64,000 nucleotides of DNA from Saxidomus purpurata. Taxonomy: Eukaryota > Mollusca > Bivalvia > Venerida > Veneridae. The notes beneath the pieces were generated by a model, which saw only the letters and a program-made list of their open reading frames with translations, made no database searches and was not told the DNA's origin. Within the stretch, counting starts at the first letter, position 1. The number at the start of each line of letters is the position of its first letter. Below, in pieces: positions 22,177 through 32,967 of this stretch. The stretch lies in assembly GCA_022818135.1 (NCBI GenBank), contig JAFMSR010000001.1, positions 30,366,082 to 30,430,081 on the forward strand, written 5' to 3'. The translations under genes and the position numbers were made by a program.

Positions 22177-22211
22177 CTGACTGCGCATGCGCGGGCTACA
22201 TCTCATTTCAT
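22177..22211 (-). repeat. DIRS right inverted terminal repeat
   Basis: Exact reverse complement of 17820-17854 and marks the right end of the element. Confidence 0.9.
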
Positions 22212-22515
22212 CTCCTCACTATTTCCTTGTCTCATAGAATTACAATTGAACTTCACCTTACAGGTAAGTATCGTTTAATTTTTAAATTATCGCCAATATA
22301 AACTATATTTTGTTAAGTTTCTTTAAAGTTTTGAGGGGAAGTGAATACATTATTTCCGATATAATATATATGTGTTAGTTGTTGCCAAAATCAAAGACCT
22401 AATTTTGATCAGGCTTTGTGAGATTTCCCGTCTTCCACATTCCATATCTCTTCTTTACGTCACTGATTATTCTCTTTCTATTTTACCCTTTAGTATTATT
22501 ATTTTTTAAACAGCA
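22212..22515. other. Unassigned spacer between DIRS and palindrome
   Basis: AT-rich with no gene. A CTTACAG/GTAAGT-like string at 22257-22269 looks like a splice site, but nothing around it supports an exon. Confidence 0.3.
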
Positions 22516-24000
22516 CACTTTACATTATACAAGAGCATTATTATTCTTTAAAAGTACTTTGTGTATTTTTTTAAATGTTTACAGTCCCGGCCGACAGTGG
22601 GATTTCTCCCCTGGTGAACTCGCCAAGACCCCAGTATGACTCCCTTTGTGTATTTCTTATTGTTTACTATATGATGGTGTGTATGTCTCAAAAATAAATG
22701 ATAAAAAAGATCCCTGCTTTGATATAATCTACGTCCATGACATCTACAGCGATGAACATGTGTGAAAATGACACTTCCCAATAAGTATTGTATTAAAACA
22801 TTTAACAACGCATGATAAAACATGTCTAATTAATTATATATTATCTTAGCTGAGCAGCTGCTTGCTTGAAATGCCCACACGCCAGTTTACGTCTGCGATA
22901 ACTCATTATTTCAAAATTTTATATATGTTTGATGGCATGTTGTTTGATTAACAAAGTATGCAGATTAGTGGAAAACCTCAAATTTAAAGAAAACAAATAC
23001 TTTAAAATATCAAATTAAAATCTCCTTCGTTTAATTAAGACATTTGTTGTCGCCACTAAAATAAAAAGGAACTCAGTAATCTGAAATAAAAAAATATTCT
23101 GTCTGATCTGGGTCCTTATATCAAGGGTATCATTTAACTTGGTCATAAAATATTATGACCAAGAATTTAAAATGAATAAAATGTATCATGTAGGTCCAAT
23201 CAATGTTTAATGTGTACCATATGCCACGTTATGTAATTCAACCAAAGTGGTCGGTAAAGTTCTCATCTATAATGGGTGACCAATTGGTCTATAATCAGGA
23301 TGTTACATAGATTAATTAAATCTAAGTTATGTAATTCAACCAAAGTGGTCGGTAAAGTTCTCATCTATAATGTGTGACCAATTAGTCTATAAACAGGATG
23401 TTACATGGATTAATTAAATCCAAGTTATATCATGTATACCGTGCTTTATGCCGTAGGGACAAGATACCTTACTAGATTTCTATGGCAACATGTCATTTGT
23501 GACTCAAGTCATCGTCAGATGTTGTGAAAATATACAGCATATGTATTATATAGCTTGCTGTAGGGTTTTCGTGGTTTTTAAAGTTTAATTTGACACTATT
23601 AATAAATAGATGTTACTCTTCACAGATTTGTCACGTGCATCATTTCATTGAATACTTTTTTACTGAAATCAGAGAAATGGAATAGGGAAATTAGCTGAAT
23701 AAATCCTAGATCTTTCTTAACAAAGTGTATAGTTTACAAATTAATATCATGTATTTATATAAAAAATATTTTGTGGCAAAAAGTGGAGTCTGAAAAATTC
23801 TAACAAGATGTATTAGAGATGCGGAACGTCCCCTAATATGATTTCTTCGGGATCATGTAAACATACACGATCATCTTAAAAATGCGGAGAACTTTACTGT
23901 AGTTTTTTCTCTTTGTACAGCAACAAAGTATACTAAGCACTATGTGAAAATAATGAATTTCGGCGCTAATTAAACAAAAAATAGGGACACTTTCGTCAGG
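22516..24000 (+). repeat. Left arm of a large imperfect palindrome
   Basis: Reverse-complement similarity to 24945-27012 is visible in long matched blocks. Examples are ggcgagtt..ccaccaggg-type words at 22600/26910, 'aattagacatgttttatcatg' at ~22810/26725, 'ttgtgacaaattt' and 'gccacaaa' at ~23640/25170, and the inner tip CCTGACGAAAG. Indels break the match, notably about 900 extra bases in the right arm. It looks like inverted copies of one element or a fold-back transposon with very long arms. No coding region recognised. Confidence 0.7.
23229..23425 (+). repeat. Two-copy tandem duplication, period 98
   Basis: 'atgtaattcaaccaaagtgg' occurs at 23231-ish and 23329, with about 98 bases repeated almost perfectly, differing at a few sites (gggtgaccaattgg against gtgtgaccaattag). 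The opposite arm has a single copy near 26485, so the duplication arose after the arms separated. Confidence 0.75.
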
Positions 24001-24440
24001 AATAACAAGTAGGGAAAGGGAGAACCAGGGGTGTCTCTGGAATTGGGACGCTTACTGTATCTTGCACTATATCCTCCAAAACCTAAAACGACTAACCTCT
24101 TCTGGGGGCGTTGGTCATATGGGAAACCGGTATCAACGATAAAGCCCTAATATACATACAAGTAGGGAAAGCTTACAAGTTAAATTAGTTTTGGCCGATT
24201 CAGTCAAAATTCACACTTTCATATTTGAGTTTATAATGAAAACTATACATAATCATCACTGGCATAGTCATGGCAACTTATATAACCACTGCATATAAAC
24301 TAGATTTTGTTCTATTTCATAACGTTATAGCCTAGTACAGTCAAATGCTCTATTTCGCTTTCATTTTGGCCGATCAATTGACGGTCATTCAATGCGCATG
24401 CGCAGGAATGACGTCATCTCAGGGATTCCTAAAGCCTCCT
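24001..24440 (-). repeat. SINE-tagged repeat H, inverted copy in the palindrome centre
   Basis: Reverse complement of 16976-17551, with the SINE reduced to its central and 3' parts (24021-24160). It keeps the same flanking duplications (caagtagggaaag at 24008 and near 24161), and the terminus is CCTCCTATA at 24437. The ordered match to the left copy is lost outside these limits. Confidence 0.7.
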
Positions 24441-24944
24441 ATACTATATAATAAATCCTGCTTAGATAAAGAAGGGGAAATGCGATATTTGATTGACAAA
24501 ATCGCCGTGTATCTCTTTTTTAAATACTTCTTGATATACGAATCTATTAACGTATTATATTTTATAAGGCGTCCATTGTGTTAAAATCTACCAAAATAGC
24601 ATTTCGTTTTCGTTTGACAAATTCCCGTATATTCACAAATTTCCAACAAATAAAATCGATAAAAGTTTCGTATTACGAAAATTGAAACTGATTTGAATAC
24701 GACAAAAATTACACGAAGAAAAGAAAAATACAAACCATTGAGCAAAAAATTTGTGAAAAGACGATTAAAACATTTCTTTTAAGCAATTTCCCTCAATTCA
24801 TTTCAAAATGGCCGACAACAGACGGACGCGATCAGAATGCAAAATCTCGCCAAAGTCTCTTAGCTCGCGACAAAAAGGTTGGGTTATGTAGGAAAATACG
24901 AGAGTTGCCAGTCCATGTGTATATAGGTCCGTGCTATCCCTGAC
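24441..24944. other. Palindrome centre, remainder
   Basis: AT-rich with no gene for 24441-24900. Then 24911-24944 (ccatgtgtatataggtccgtg) matches 17551-17585 inverted, i.e. the piece that should precede 24001 if the repeat were intact. The centre is therefore permuted relative to the left copy. Confidence 0.5.
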
Positions 24945-27012
24945 GAAAGCGTCCGTATCTTTTTTTTTTAATTAGCGCCGAAATTCATTATTTTCGCAAA
25001 GTGCTTAGTATATTTTGTTGCTGTACATAGAGGAAAAAAAGTTCTCCGCATTAAGATGATCGTGTATGTTGACGTGATCCCGAAGAAATCATTTTAGGGG
25101 ACGTGCCGCATCTCTAATTGTACATAAAACATCTTGTTAGAGTTTTTAAGACTCCACTTTTTGCCACAAATTATTTTTTATATAAATACATTTTAATTTG
25201 TAAACTATATTCTTCTTTAAGAAAGATCCAGGCTTTATTCGGGTAATATCCCTTAGCTATTCTATATCTCTGATTTCAGTAAAAAAGTATTTATAGAAAT
25301 CATGCATGTGACAAATCTGTTAAGCGTACAATTATTTATAAATAGTGTTAAATTAAACTCTAAAAACCATGAAGACCCAGTATCTATATAAATATAACAC
25401 ATATGCTTTATGTTTTCACAACGCCTGACGATGACGTGAGACACACACATGACACGTTGTCATAGAGATCTAGTAAGGTATCTTGTCCCCTATGGCATAA
25501 AGCACGATATAACTTGGATTTAAAGACAATTAAAATCTCCTTCATAAGTGACGCCCCGCAGGTGGTCTAATCTCTTAATCGTTTTATTGCCCCTTATCAG
25601 TTATTATCCTGTGTGATTAGGTCCAGCAGTGTGTCAGTAGACTTAACATGTAGTACAATAGTAGGACCATAAATTTTATTGATTTGTACAGATAATTGAT
25701 TTGTAACTTATTTCCTGTTGTTAATATAAACAGTTTTACGTAATTGTGACATTTTACTTTTATTTTTAACTTATAAAGAATCCTTTCGACTGTATTTATT
25801 TCTTTGTAAATTAAAACTGCAACAAAAAACTTCTTCTAACTGTAAAAGAAGCCAATACTAAATTTCTTTTATGTATCAAGTGTAACATCTAAGTTAGTGA
25901 TAATTGGTTTGCCGTAAGAGTAATTACTTGAGTATTTAAAACATTACTCAATGTAACTTTGAAATCACAATTATTCTGCAACAATTTAAAAGTAAAAAAA
26001 GAATGTATGTTTCTGTCATAATAGAAAATTATGTTTCTGTCATAATAGAAAATTAATTGATAATTATCTCAAACTTTTGATGTAATAACTGTTCAGTTAT
26101 TTTGCATACATCAATAAAGTTATCATTTGTTTATATTATTTGCTTGAGTAACTGATTTTATAATTTAATTTGATTGGGAAATTACATACTTCAAAGGTAA
26201 CTGATCAAATAAAATAATAACATCTTATAAAGGTCTTAAAATTTATGTAGAATTAACATCCTTTTTCTACATTATCTTTACATAATGTAAGGGGGTTATA
26301 CAGTAGCTGAATATGATAAACAGAAGCTAGTCTACCAGTGACCAGTCTTGTTAATTGACCCCTGCTGTGAAAACGTTTGGCTGGCTGGACTCCTGTGGTG
26401 AATATCTCATATTCCTGTTCAACTGCTTTTAATTAATCCATGTAATTAATTAGTCATGTTTGTTGTTGTTGTTGTTGTTGTTTATAGTCTAATTGGTCAC
26501 ACGTTATAGATGAGAACTTTACCTACCACTTACGCAGCATATGGCATACATCAAGCTTTGATTGGATCTACATGATAAATTTTATTCATTTTAAATTTTG
26601 GGTCATCATATTTTGTGACCAAGTTAAATGATACCCTTGATATAAGGACCCAGATAATGAATAATCGAAGACGTAAACTGGCGTGTTGGCGTTGCTCAGC
26701 TAAGATAATTTTATAATTAATTAGACATGTTTTATCATGTGTTATTAAATATTTTAATACAACACTTATTAGGAAGTGTCATTTTCACACGTGTCCATCG
26801 CTGTAGATCTCTTGGACGTAGATTATATCAAAGCAGGCATCTTTTTTATCATTCAGTTTTTAGACGTACACAAAGGTACCAGTATACATGGGAGTCATGC
26901 TGGGGTCTTGGCGAGTTCACCAGGGGAGACATGCCACGGTCGGCCGGGACTATACACATTTTAAAAAAAGATACACAAAGTACTTTTAAAGTATAATAAT
27001 GCTCTGGTATAA
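24945..27012 (-). repeat. Right arm of the large palindrome
   Basis: Inverted partner of 22516-24000. 24945-25525 matches 23400-24000, and 26440-27012 matches 22516-23400 with gaps. A ~900-base block (25530-26430) has no clear partner. A (TTG)n run lies at 26461-26482. Open frames at 26727-26996 and 22548-22823 are the same non-coding sequence read in each arm. Confidence 0.65.
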
Positions 27013-27559
27013 TAATAATAATAAACTAATATTCTTTATTTAACGAAGGTGACCCGATAAGCCAACAGGCTTATCTTACTCGAGGCCTTCAAACATATAC
27101 ATATTCAAACATGCAACATCAAAGACATGTTAAACAACAGTACAATATATATCATAAAGAAACATGAGTAAGTTTACCTGAGTTAAATATTAACTGTATA
27201 ATAATATGAAATTTGTTATTTGTTGCTGAGTAGATAGTTTCTGTATTTTGTACGGAAGATATTTAAGCTCTTAGCATTTCGAATTTCAACAGGTATTGAG
27301 TTCCAAATAATCATTCCAGAATATTGAAATGTGTTTTTGTGTACATAGTTTTTACTAAAGGATGAGATATATTTTTGTTATGTTTAGATCGTAGGCTGTA
27401 ATTGTTTTTGCTAGCAGCATCATATATATGTAATAAATGTCTTATATAGTGTGGGACTAAACCATTTAAACTTTTTATACTAAAACAGCCCTACTGTACT
27501 TGCATCTTTCCATAAATGGTAACCAATTAAGATCGTTAAAAAGTTGATCAGATGACTGA

Positions 27560-28054
27560 TCAATTTTTTTTATCTAAAATCATTCTTGCTGATCGTTTCT
27601 GCGTGTTTATAATTTTGTTTAAACATTTTGTACTACCCATGCTCCACAAAACAGACCCATAGTCAAAAATTGGTAAAATATAAGCGTTGTAGAATAGTAC
27701 TCTCATTTCTCTATTTAAATATGGTTTTATTCTTCGAAAAAGGACTAATTTAGAATTTAGTTTATTATATACTCTTTTTGTTTGGGGAACCCATGTGAGA
27801 TTTTCATCAACAAGGACTCCAAGAATAGTTTGCTGGGAGACAGGCTCTATGGTCTGTCCGTCAATTGAAATGTTAAGGTGTCTATTGCGGTGTGTATGAT
27901 ATGTAGAACCCAAAAGCATGCAGGTGGATTTGTGTGGATTGAGAGCCATGTTATTCAATTTGCACCAAGATGAAACGTTACTTAAATCGGTTTGAAGTTT
28001 ATATTCAATAGGGGGCAGCATATAACGTAGTGTCGTATGCATACATGTCAACAT
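27560..28054 (-). pseudogene. LINE RT C-terminal fragment
   Basis: The longest open piece of the minus-strand LINE (164 codons). It covers the thumb and post-RT region that follows the palm box: LQTDLSNVSSWCKLNNMALNP, then the QTILGVLVDENLTW and PYLNREMRVLFYNAYILPI blocks. It opens just after the damaged YAYD box and a stop, and closes at a stop near 27560. Not functional alone. Confidence 0.8.
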
Positions 28055-28581
28055 CTGTACTGTTTAAGTCCAATGGTAGGTCATTTATGTATATTAAGAA
28101 AAGGAGCGGCCTAATATAGAGCCTTGTGGTACACATGTTTTTAAAGTTCCAAAACTTGAAGAAATATTGCCAACTTTGACAATCTGATTTCTTTCAGTTA
28201 AATATGACTTGAGAAATGATATAATTTTAATTTCTGCAACAATATAGAATGATCTACCATAACAAAGGCCATGCGTAAATCCAAAAATAAACTGCCAATT
28301 AAATTTCCATTTTCTATTTCTCTAGACCAGTGATGAATAAGACGAACTAATGCTGTTTGGCAGGAGTGTTGTTTTCGAAAACCGGATTGAGTTACATGCA
28401 GAATATTGGTTTCTTTGAAACATTGGTGTAGTTGATTTGAAATGTATTTTCAAATATCTTAGATATTGTTGGCAAAATTGATATTTGGCGGTAATTATTG
28501 GCATCGTCGATTGAACCTTTTTTGAAAAGTGGTATTACACGCGCTAATTTGAGATCATCAGGAAAAATTCCTGTCCGTAAG

Positions 28582-28935
28582 CTACATTGTATTATTGATT
28601 ATAGATGAGATTCGAATAGATAAGACATCACTACATGTTTTTAATAAACGAGGACCTATTCCATCAAGTACAGTCGATTTTTTTGGATTAAGCTGATTTA
28701 TTATCTCTTTAACTTCGAATGGAGTGATATAACTGATCACAAAAGAAGTATCTTGCAATATTGTATGAATATGGCTCTCTAAATGTTGAAAATACTCTGA
28801 TCTTTCTACTGAAGGAATGTCTGTTCCGGCAATATTTATGAAGTGTTCATTCAAACAATTTGCAATTAATTGTTTTCCATGAACGGAGTTGCCATTAAAA
28901 TTCATTCGGTCCGGAATGCATTCAGTTTTGTTCAT
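28582..28935 (-). pseudogene. LINE linker and RT finger fragment
   Basis: A 117-codon piece between endonuclease and palm. It carries the conserved NPKKSxxLDGIGPRLLK block that precedes the RT core in jockey/CR1-like LINEs. The frame continues beyond 28580 in another register (DDLKLARVIPLFKKG), showing at least one frameshift. Confidence 0.75.
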
Positions 28936-29430
28936 AGAATCAGTTGTTAACGATCTAATATTACGCCAAAGAAATGCGGAATCTTTATTTTCTTGAACCG
29001 CCTGGTTGAAATAGTTTTGTTTAGCTTGCTTAATTAACCTATTTGTTTTATTCCTATGTAATTTATAATCATCCCAAGATTGTTTTTAGGAGTCTGTCTA
29101 TCGTTTTCCGGCCAGAAATAATTTCGTCTGTTATCCATTCTGGTTGAGAAATATGTTTTGCCCTTTTCTCTTTGACCGGTGCATGTATATTTAATTGAGA
29201 ATTAAAATATTATACAGAGAAGTGAGTGCTAAATTCGGATCATCTATCATTTCAATACTTTCAATCCTAGAACTTAATAGATCATTCTTAAATTTATTGT
29301 CATCAAAATGTTTATAAGATCGATATTTGAAGGATGTATGTTGACCGTTTTTATTTTCCGTCATTTTATCAGTTGTATCGCGTATCATGTAAATAGGTTT
29401 GTGATCACTCATCCCTATGTCAAGAACGTG

Positions 29431-30060
29431 ACACTTATAAGACTATTATAAGACACTTATTATGTGATTAAAATCACATGCAGTGGGTCCTTTTAACGAC
29501 TGAACATCAAACAACAGACAATCGGCCATGAAAGTGGCTCTTAAACACGGAGGAAATGGCACTATATCTTAAGGGACTACGTTTGAGTGGACCGCGGAGG
29601 AACACCGCCTATTTGTAGGTTTCATACCTTAAAGCCTGAAAGGAACATTTCAAATTTTATTAGTTAACCATAGTGGATATTTTCACTTCGACCTAGTTAT
29701 TCAGACTAGTCACTGAAAGTTTGGTATCATTGACATAGTCTAATAGTATTGTTATTTACCATGCATTCACTGCCTGTTATGTGGAAAATAAAAGTTATAA
29801 CAAGTGTAATTCGGTCTGAGCGAACTTACGGGATAATAAGTTCGTTAAATTGTGACACAACCTGTCCGTATGATGTACGTCTAGTTCAAGGTATGATAGT
29901 GAGTCCAGTATAGAAAGGTCACCAGTCCGGGTCCAACAATATTACCCGCCTCGACATAATATTACCCTCGCCAAAAGGCTCAGTTATTATAAATCTAAGC
30001 GTGTAATATATCACCATATACCACTTCAAAAAACAAAATAACATATTCTTTTGTTTGGAA
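29431..30060. other. Unassigned spacer between two LINE remnants
   Basis: No recognisable gene or repeat partner. Short AT-rich frames only. Confidence 0.3.
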
Positions 30061-30085
30061 AAATACCGTGAATGCTTTGTATTGA

Positions 30086-31336
30086 AGGGGGAAATGATCC
30101 GTTTAGTCAAATACTTATGAGATTAGACAGTGTTGACAAAAAGCTTGGTCAACTTGACGAGATACAGTCCATGATGGCCTGAATAAAACTTAAAGGTCCA
30201 TTACTAAGACCAAATCGATTTTTCTTTTAAATCTGGAATTGTAACAGGGAAATACAGTTTGAAACTGGCTTCTAAAACTTTACAATAGCCGTGGAGTATT
30301 TCCCTGTTTGAAATACTGCTGCAGAAAAACGAGTGAATGTTTTTGTATTTCCTTAGATTGACCTGGGTGGTCTTTGTCCTACTTTCGCTTTATTGCATGT
30401 TGTAAACAGTCAGAGATATACGTTGCACATCATTGGAAGTAAAGTTCTTTTAATTATATTCAAAATAAGCATGCTTATTCATGTACAACCTATTAACGCC
30501 TCTTTCTGGGAGACTTCTGGAAAATAACAAGGATATTTGATAACTAGAAAAAACCTACTTTCGTTTTTGAAAAGGCAAACTATAATGTATTAATTCTTTT
30601 GTTAACACAATATGGTCACATTCGATGCAGTATGTCATATTTTTCCTTCTGAGAAGACGCCCGTTACAATTCCAGATTTAAAAGAAAATTCGATTTGGTC
30701 TTAGTAATGGACCATTTAGTGTGATTTAGATCAAAAGGTCAATAAAATTGAGCAGAATGTGATCGAACGTGATAAAAGCCGACAGTTTGATAGCCAGTCC
30801 ATGAATGAAATTAAAATAAAGCAATATGAGTCAGACGAAGTTGTTAAAAATATGAATCGGATCGAAACAGAAAAACAGAAGTGTGATGATTATATCAATG
30901 AACTGAAGTGCAATGAATTTAAGAATAATCTGCTCTTTTTCAAAGTTGCAGACGATAAAGAGGAAACGGACGCGCAGAGAAAGCAGACGATCTCGGTTAT
31001 AATAAAAGATGACATGAAGGTCGAAAATTCACAGAATATACAGTTTGCCAGTGTAGAGCGCATTGGGAAATACAACCCGGAAAAACGCGACCGGTGCTTG
31101 TCAAATTTACTAATTTTGTAGATTGTGAAAAAGTTCGAATGTCATGCAGTAATCTAAAAGGAAAAGCAAAAGAGGTCAGTCAGCAATTTCCAAAGATAAT
31201 TCGTGGAAAACGCAAGTCTTTAATTTCTGAATTAAAGAAAGCCCGAGCAGAAGGGAAACGGGCATTTTTGAAACTGGATAGACTGGTGATTGTGAATGAA
31301 GTGACAACCCCACCGGAAACAATGGGGGATGCATAG
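30086..31336 (+). pseudogene. LINE ORF1 protein, split by a MITE and a frameshift
   Basis: RNA-binding ORF1p-like protein. The N-terminal piece (GGNDPFSQILMRLDSVDKKL) ends at a TGA near 30181, just before the MITE. After the MITE the reading resumes DLDQKVNKIEQNVIERD with heptad-like Leu/Ile spacing (coiled coil). Then comes an RRM-like core (NNLLFFKVADDKEE; IQFASVERIGKY) and, after a one-base shift near 31094, PVLVKFTNFVDCEKV and a basic C-terminal domain (QFPKIIRGKRKSLISELKKA, KRAFLKLDRLVI). Order and motifs fit L1/Tx1 ORF1p. The start codon is not identified. Confidence 0.7.
30192..30717. mobile_element. 526-bp MITE with ~56-bp terminal inverted repeats
   Basis: 30192-30246 and 30662-30717 are reverse complements (ggtccattactaagacc at the outside, ctggaattgtaac at the inside). 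It interrupts LINE ORF1. TTA occurs at both outer edges, consistent with a TTA target duplication, but one mismatch at the TIR tip leaves the boundary uncertain. No coding capacity. Confidence 0.75.
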
Positions 31337-31369
31337 TATAAATCTGAGTGTTTTAAGTGTCCCATCATG

Positions 31370-32060
31370 AAATGTTGAAGGGTTAGCCGCAGACAAGAGT
31401 TCATGTGAGGATTTTTCAAGTTTTATTACTCAATATGATATAATGTTTAACAGAAACTTGGACCACTGCGAAGACAAATATTGAATTAAAAGGTTATGTA
31501 CCATTTCATTCATATCGGAGATTCCAGAATAGACGGACAAGAAGGGCGAGCGGGTGTTTGATTATATATATTAAAGAATCGTTGCAGAAAGGAATAAAAC
31601 TTGTTAAAATGACATCGACAGTCTTCTATGGCTTAAACTAGATAAAGATTTTTTTCAAACTGATCAGGATGGGTACTGTGCGTTTACATATATTGCACCG
31701 GAAAATTCTCCAGCTCATCAACTATATAATGTAGATATATTCCAGCAATTGGAACAATATATTGCATACTTTTCACAGGTCGGACGTGTATTGCGCATGG
31801 GAGGTACGAGTTGCAGAACGGGCCAAAATCTTGATTTTACAGAAATTGAATCTATAACTGAGCTAGATCTTAACCAATCATTTAGTGACATACCTACGCG
31901 TAGACGATAAATGGATTTGGAAAGAAATCGGTTTGGGGACTTACTGTTAGACTTATGCAAAGCCGTAAATGTCTGTATAATGAATGGCCGATCAAAGTCC
32001 ACAAGGTATACCGGTAGTTTTACGTACATGACCTATAACGGAAAAAGGGTGACTGACCTA
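31370..32060 (+). pseudogene. LINE endonuclease region, decayed
   Basis: Pieces in several frames read as an exonuclease-endonuclease-phosphatase fold: GLAADKSSCEDFSSFITQYD near the start, a stretch resembling the catalytic middle (LLWLKLDKDFF, CAFTYIAPENSP), DLLLDLCKAVNVCIMNGRS, and TYMTYNGKRVTDLVLTRLY just before the insertion. Several stops are present. The closing block (YSNHAKVSF) resumes at about 33740. Confidence 0.6.
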
Positions 32061-32104
32061 GTGTTGACGCGTTTATATTGTCGCTTTTAAAGTACATAGA
32101 TTTA

Positions 32105-32827
32105 TTATATACTTTCATATTGCCCCGTTCACTTTGCCTTAGAGAGTTCGTTCAGTATTCTACGGTACTGCACGTTGGTAAGGAATGATACTGAACGTTG
32201 GCAAGGGAGGGCGGTCCTAGCGATCAGCTGTACGGACTATTTTATTTGTTTGCAAACATCGTTTTAATGAGGTTTCTATGTCGAAGTTCGACAGTTTTTT
32301 ACAATTAAATAAGCTACGGTCTGAAAATAAAAAAGAAACTTTAATCATTTTCAAGTAGACGTAAAAGAGTTTCGTTTTTAAAAAGGTTCGAATATTTTAG
32401 GGCACGCAATACTAGTTCTGGTTACGAAAGTTACTGGTACGTAGTTCAGCCAAGTATTGATAAACAAAAGGAATGATGTTTTGCATGTAGTCATAAGAAA
32501 GAAAAAACATTTTTAGGAACGTACATCAAGTTGATGTATTCACATTTCAAAGTACAAACCCGCATCCGTAGGAAACATCTTGCGTTTTTCAAAACAAGAT
32601 GGCGGACGGCAACTGAAATTTCTTACCGAACAATTGGCGTCAACGTGTCTCCTAACAAATGACGTCACGTATAAACAACAATATTGAATCGAGTCTATTA
32701 ATACGCAATAAAGAAAATGTACATGGTGAAATAGTACGCTAGTTGTCTGAGAAATTTCAAGATTCATTTATTGGTTTTTGCTAACAGAATGTCATTTTTG
32801 TTCATATTCAATATGAAAGTATATCAT
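32105..32827 (+). mobile_element. 723-bp TIR unit, copy 1
   Basis: Bounded by TTATATACTTTCATATTG and its near-exact reverse complement CAATATGAAAGTATATCAT. Copy 2 has exactly the same length. The interior has CGATCAGCTG, 'caagatggcggacggcaac' and TGACGTCA words, and no transposase. Open frame 32540-32767 is also open in copy 2 but has no recognisable domain. Confidence 0.65.
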
Positions 32828-32831
32828 AAAA

Positions 32832-32961
32832 AGGTTATTGAACTTGTATGGCGAAATTTTACTTGGAACTCGTTGATTTGGCGGGAACAACTCGCAAGCT
32901 CGTTGTTCCCGCCAAATCAACTCGTTCCAAGTAATATATCGCCATACAAGTTCAATAACCT
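32832..32961. repeat. Long near-perfect hairpin between the two TIR units
   Basis: aggttattgaacttgtatgg at 32832 pairs with its exact complement ending at 32961. Inside, acttggaactcgttgatttg...gggaacaac pairs with gttgttcccgcc...cgttccaagt around a loop near 32895-32905. Stem length is about 60 bp. A short version at 33694-33735 keeps only the outer 17 bp. Confidence 0.85.
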
Positions 32962-32967
32962 ATATTA

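Larger units (their letters stand above)
17808..22211 (+). mobile_element. DIRS1-type tyrosine-recombinase retroelement (near full length, frameshifted)
   Basis: A 4.4 kb element with gag-like, RT-RNase H-methyltransferase-like and tyrosine-recombinase regions in the standard DIRS order and no LTRs. A 35-bp exact inverted terminal repeat (17820-17854 against 22177-22211) and a 24-bp internal complementary region (22039-22062, exact complement of 17808-17831) give the classical DIRS1 circular-junction geometry. Such elements replicate through a circular DNA that the recombinase integrates without target duplication, and none is seen here. At least five frame breaks make this copy non-functional, although most catalytic residues can still be read. 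Confidence 0.9.
27003..29430 (-). mobile_element. Decayed non-LTR retrotransposon (jockey/CR1/L2-like)
   Basis: Read on the minus strand, the order is endonuclease end (MSDHKPIYMI, 29412 down), linker, RT fingers (NPKKSTVLDGIGPRLLK; LARVIPLFKKGS), palm, and C-terminal domain (ILGVLVDENLTW...RIKPYLNREMRVLFYNA...DYGSVLWS). The 3' end has a 'gataagcctgttggcttatc' hairpin and an AATAAA...TTATTATTATTA tail at 27003-27055, typical of LINEs with microsatellite tails. Multiple stops and shifts lie between 28054 and 28580. The catalytic box reads YAYD near 27.98-28.05 kb, so the first palm Asp of YADD is lost. The 5' part of the endonuclease is missing. Confidence 0.85.

Noticed and set aside
22250..22275. 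Splice-site-like CTTACAG/GTAAGT string
   Set aside because: Acceptor and donor words are directly joined with no exon between; nothing nearby codes.
24936..24965. Hammerhead-like CTGACGA at the palindrome tip
   Set aside because: CTGACGA is present, but no GAAAC follows at a workable distance and no stem I is formed.
22548..26996. Matching 91- and 89-codon frames in the two palindrome arms
   Set aside because: Their similarity is explained by the inverted arms; frames are broken by indels between arms and lack any domain.
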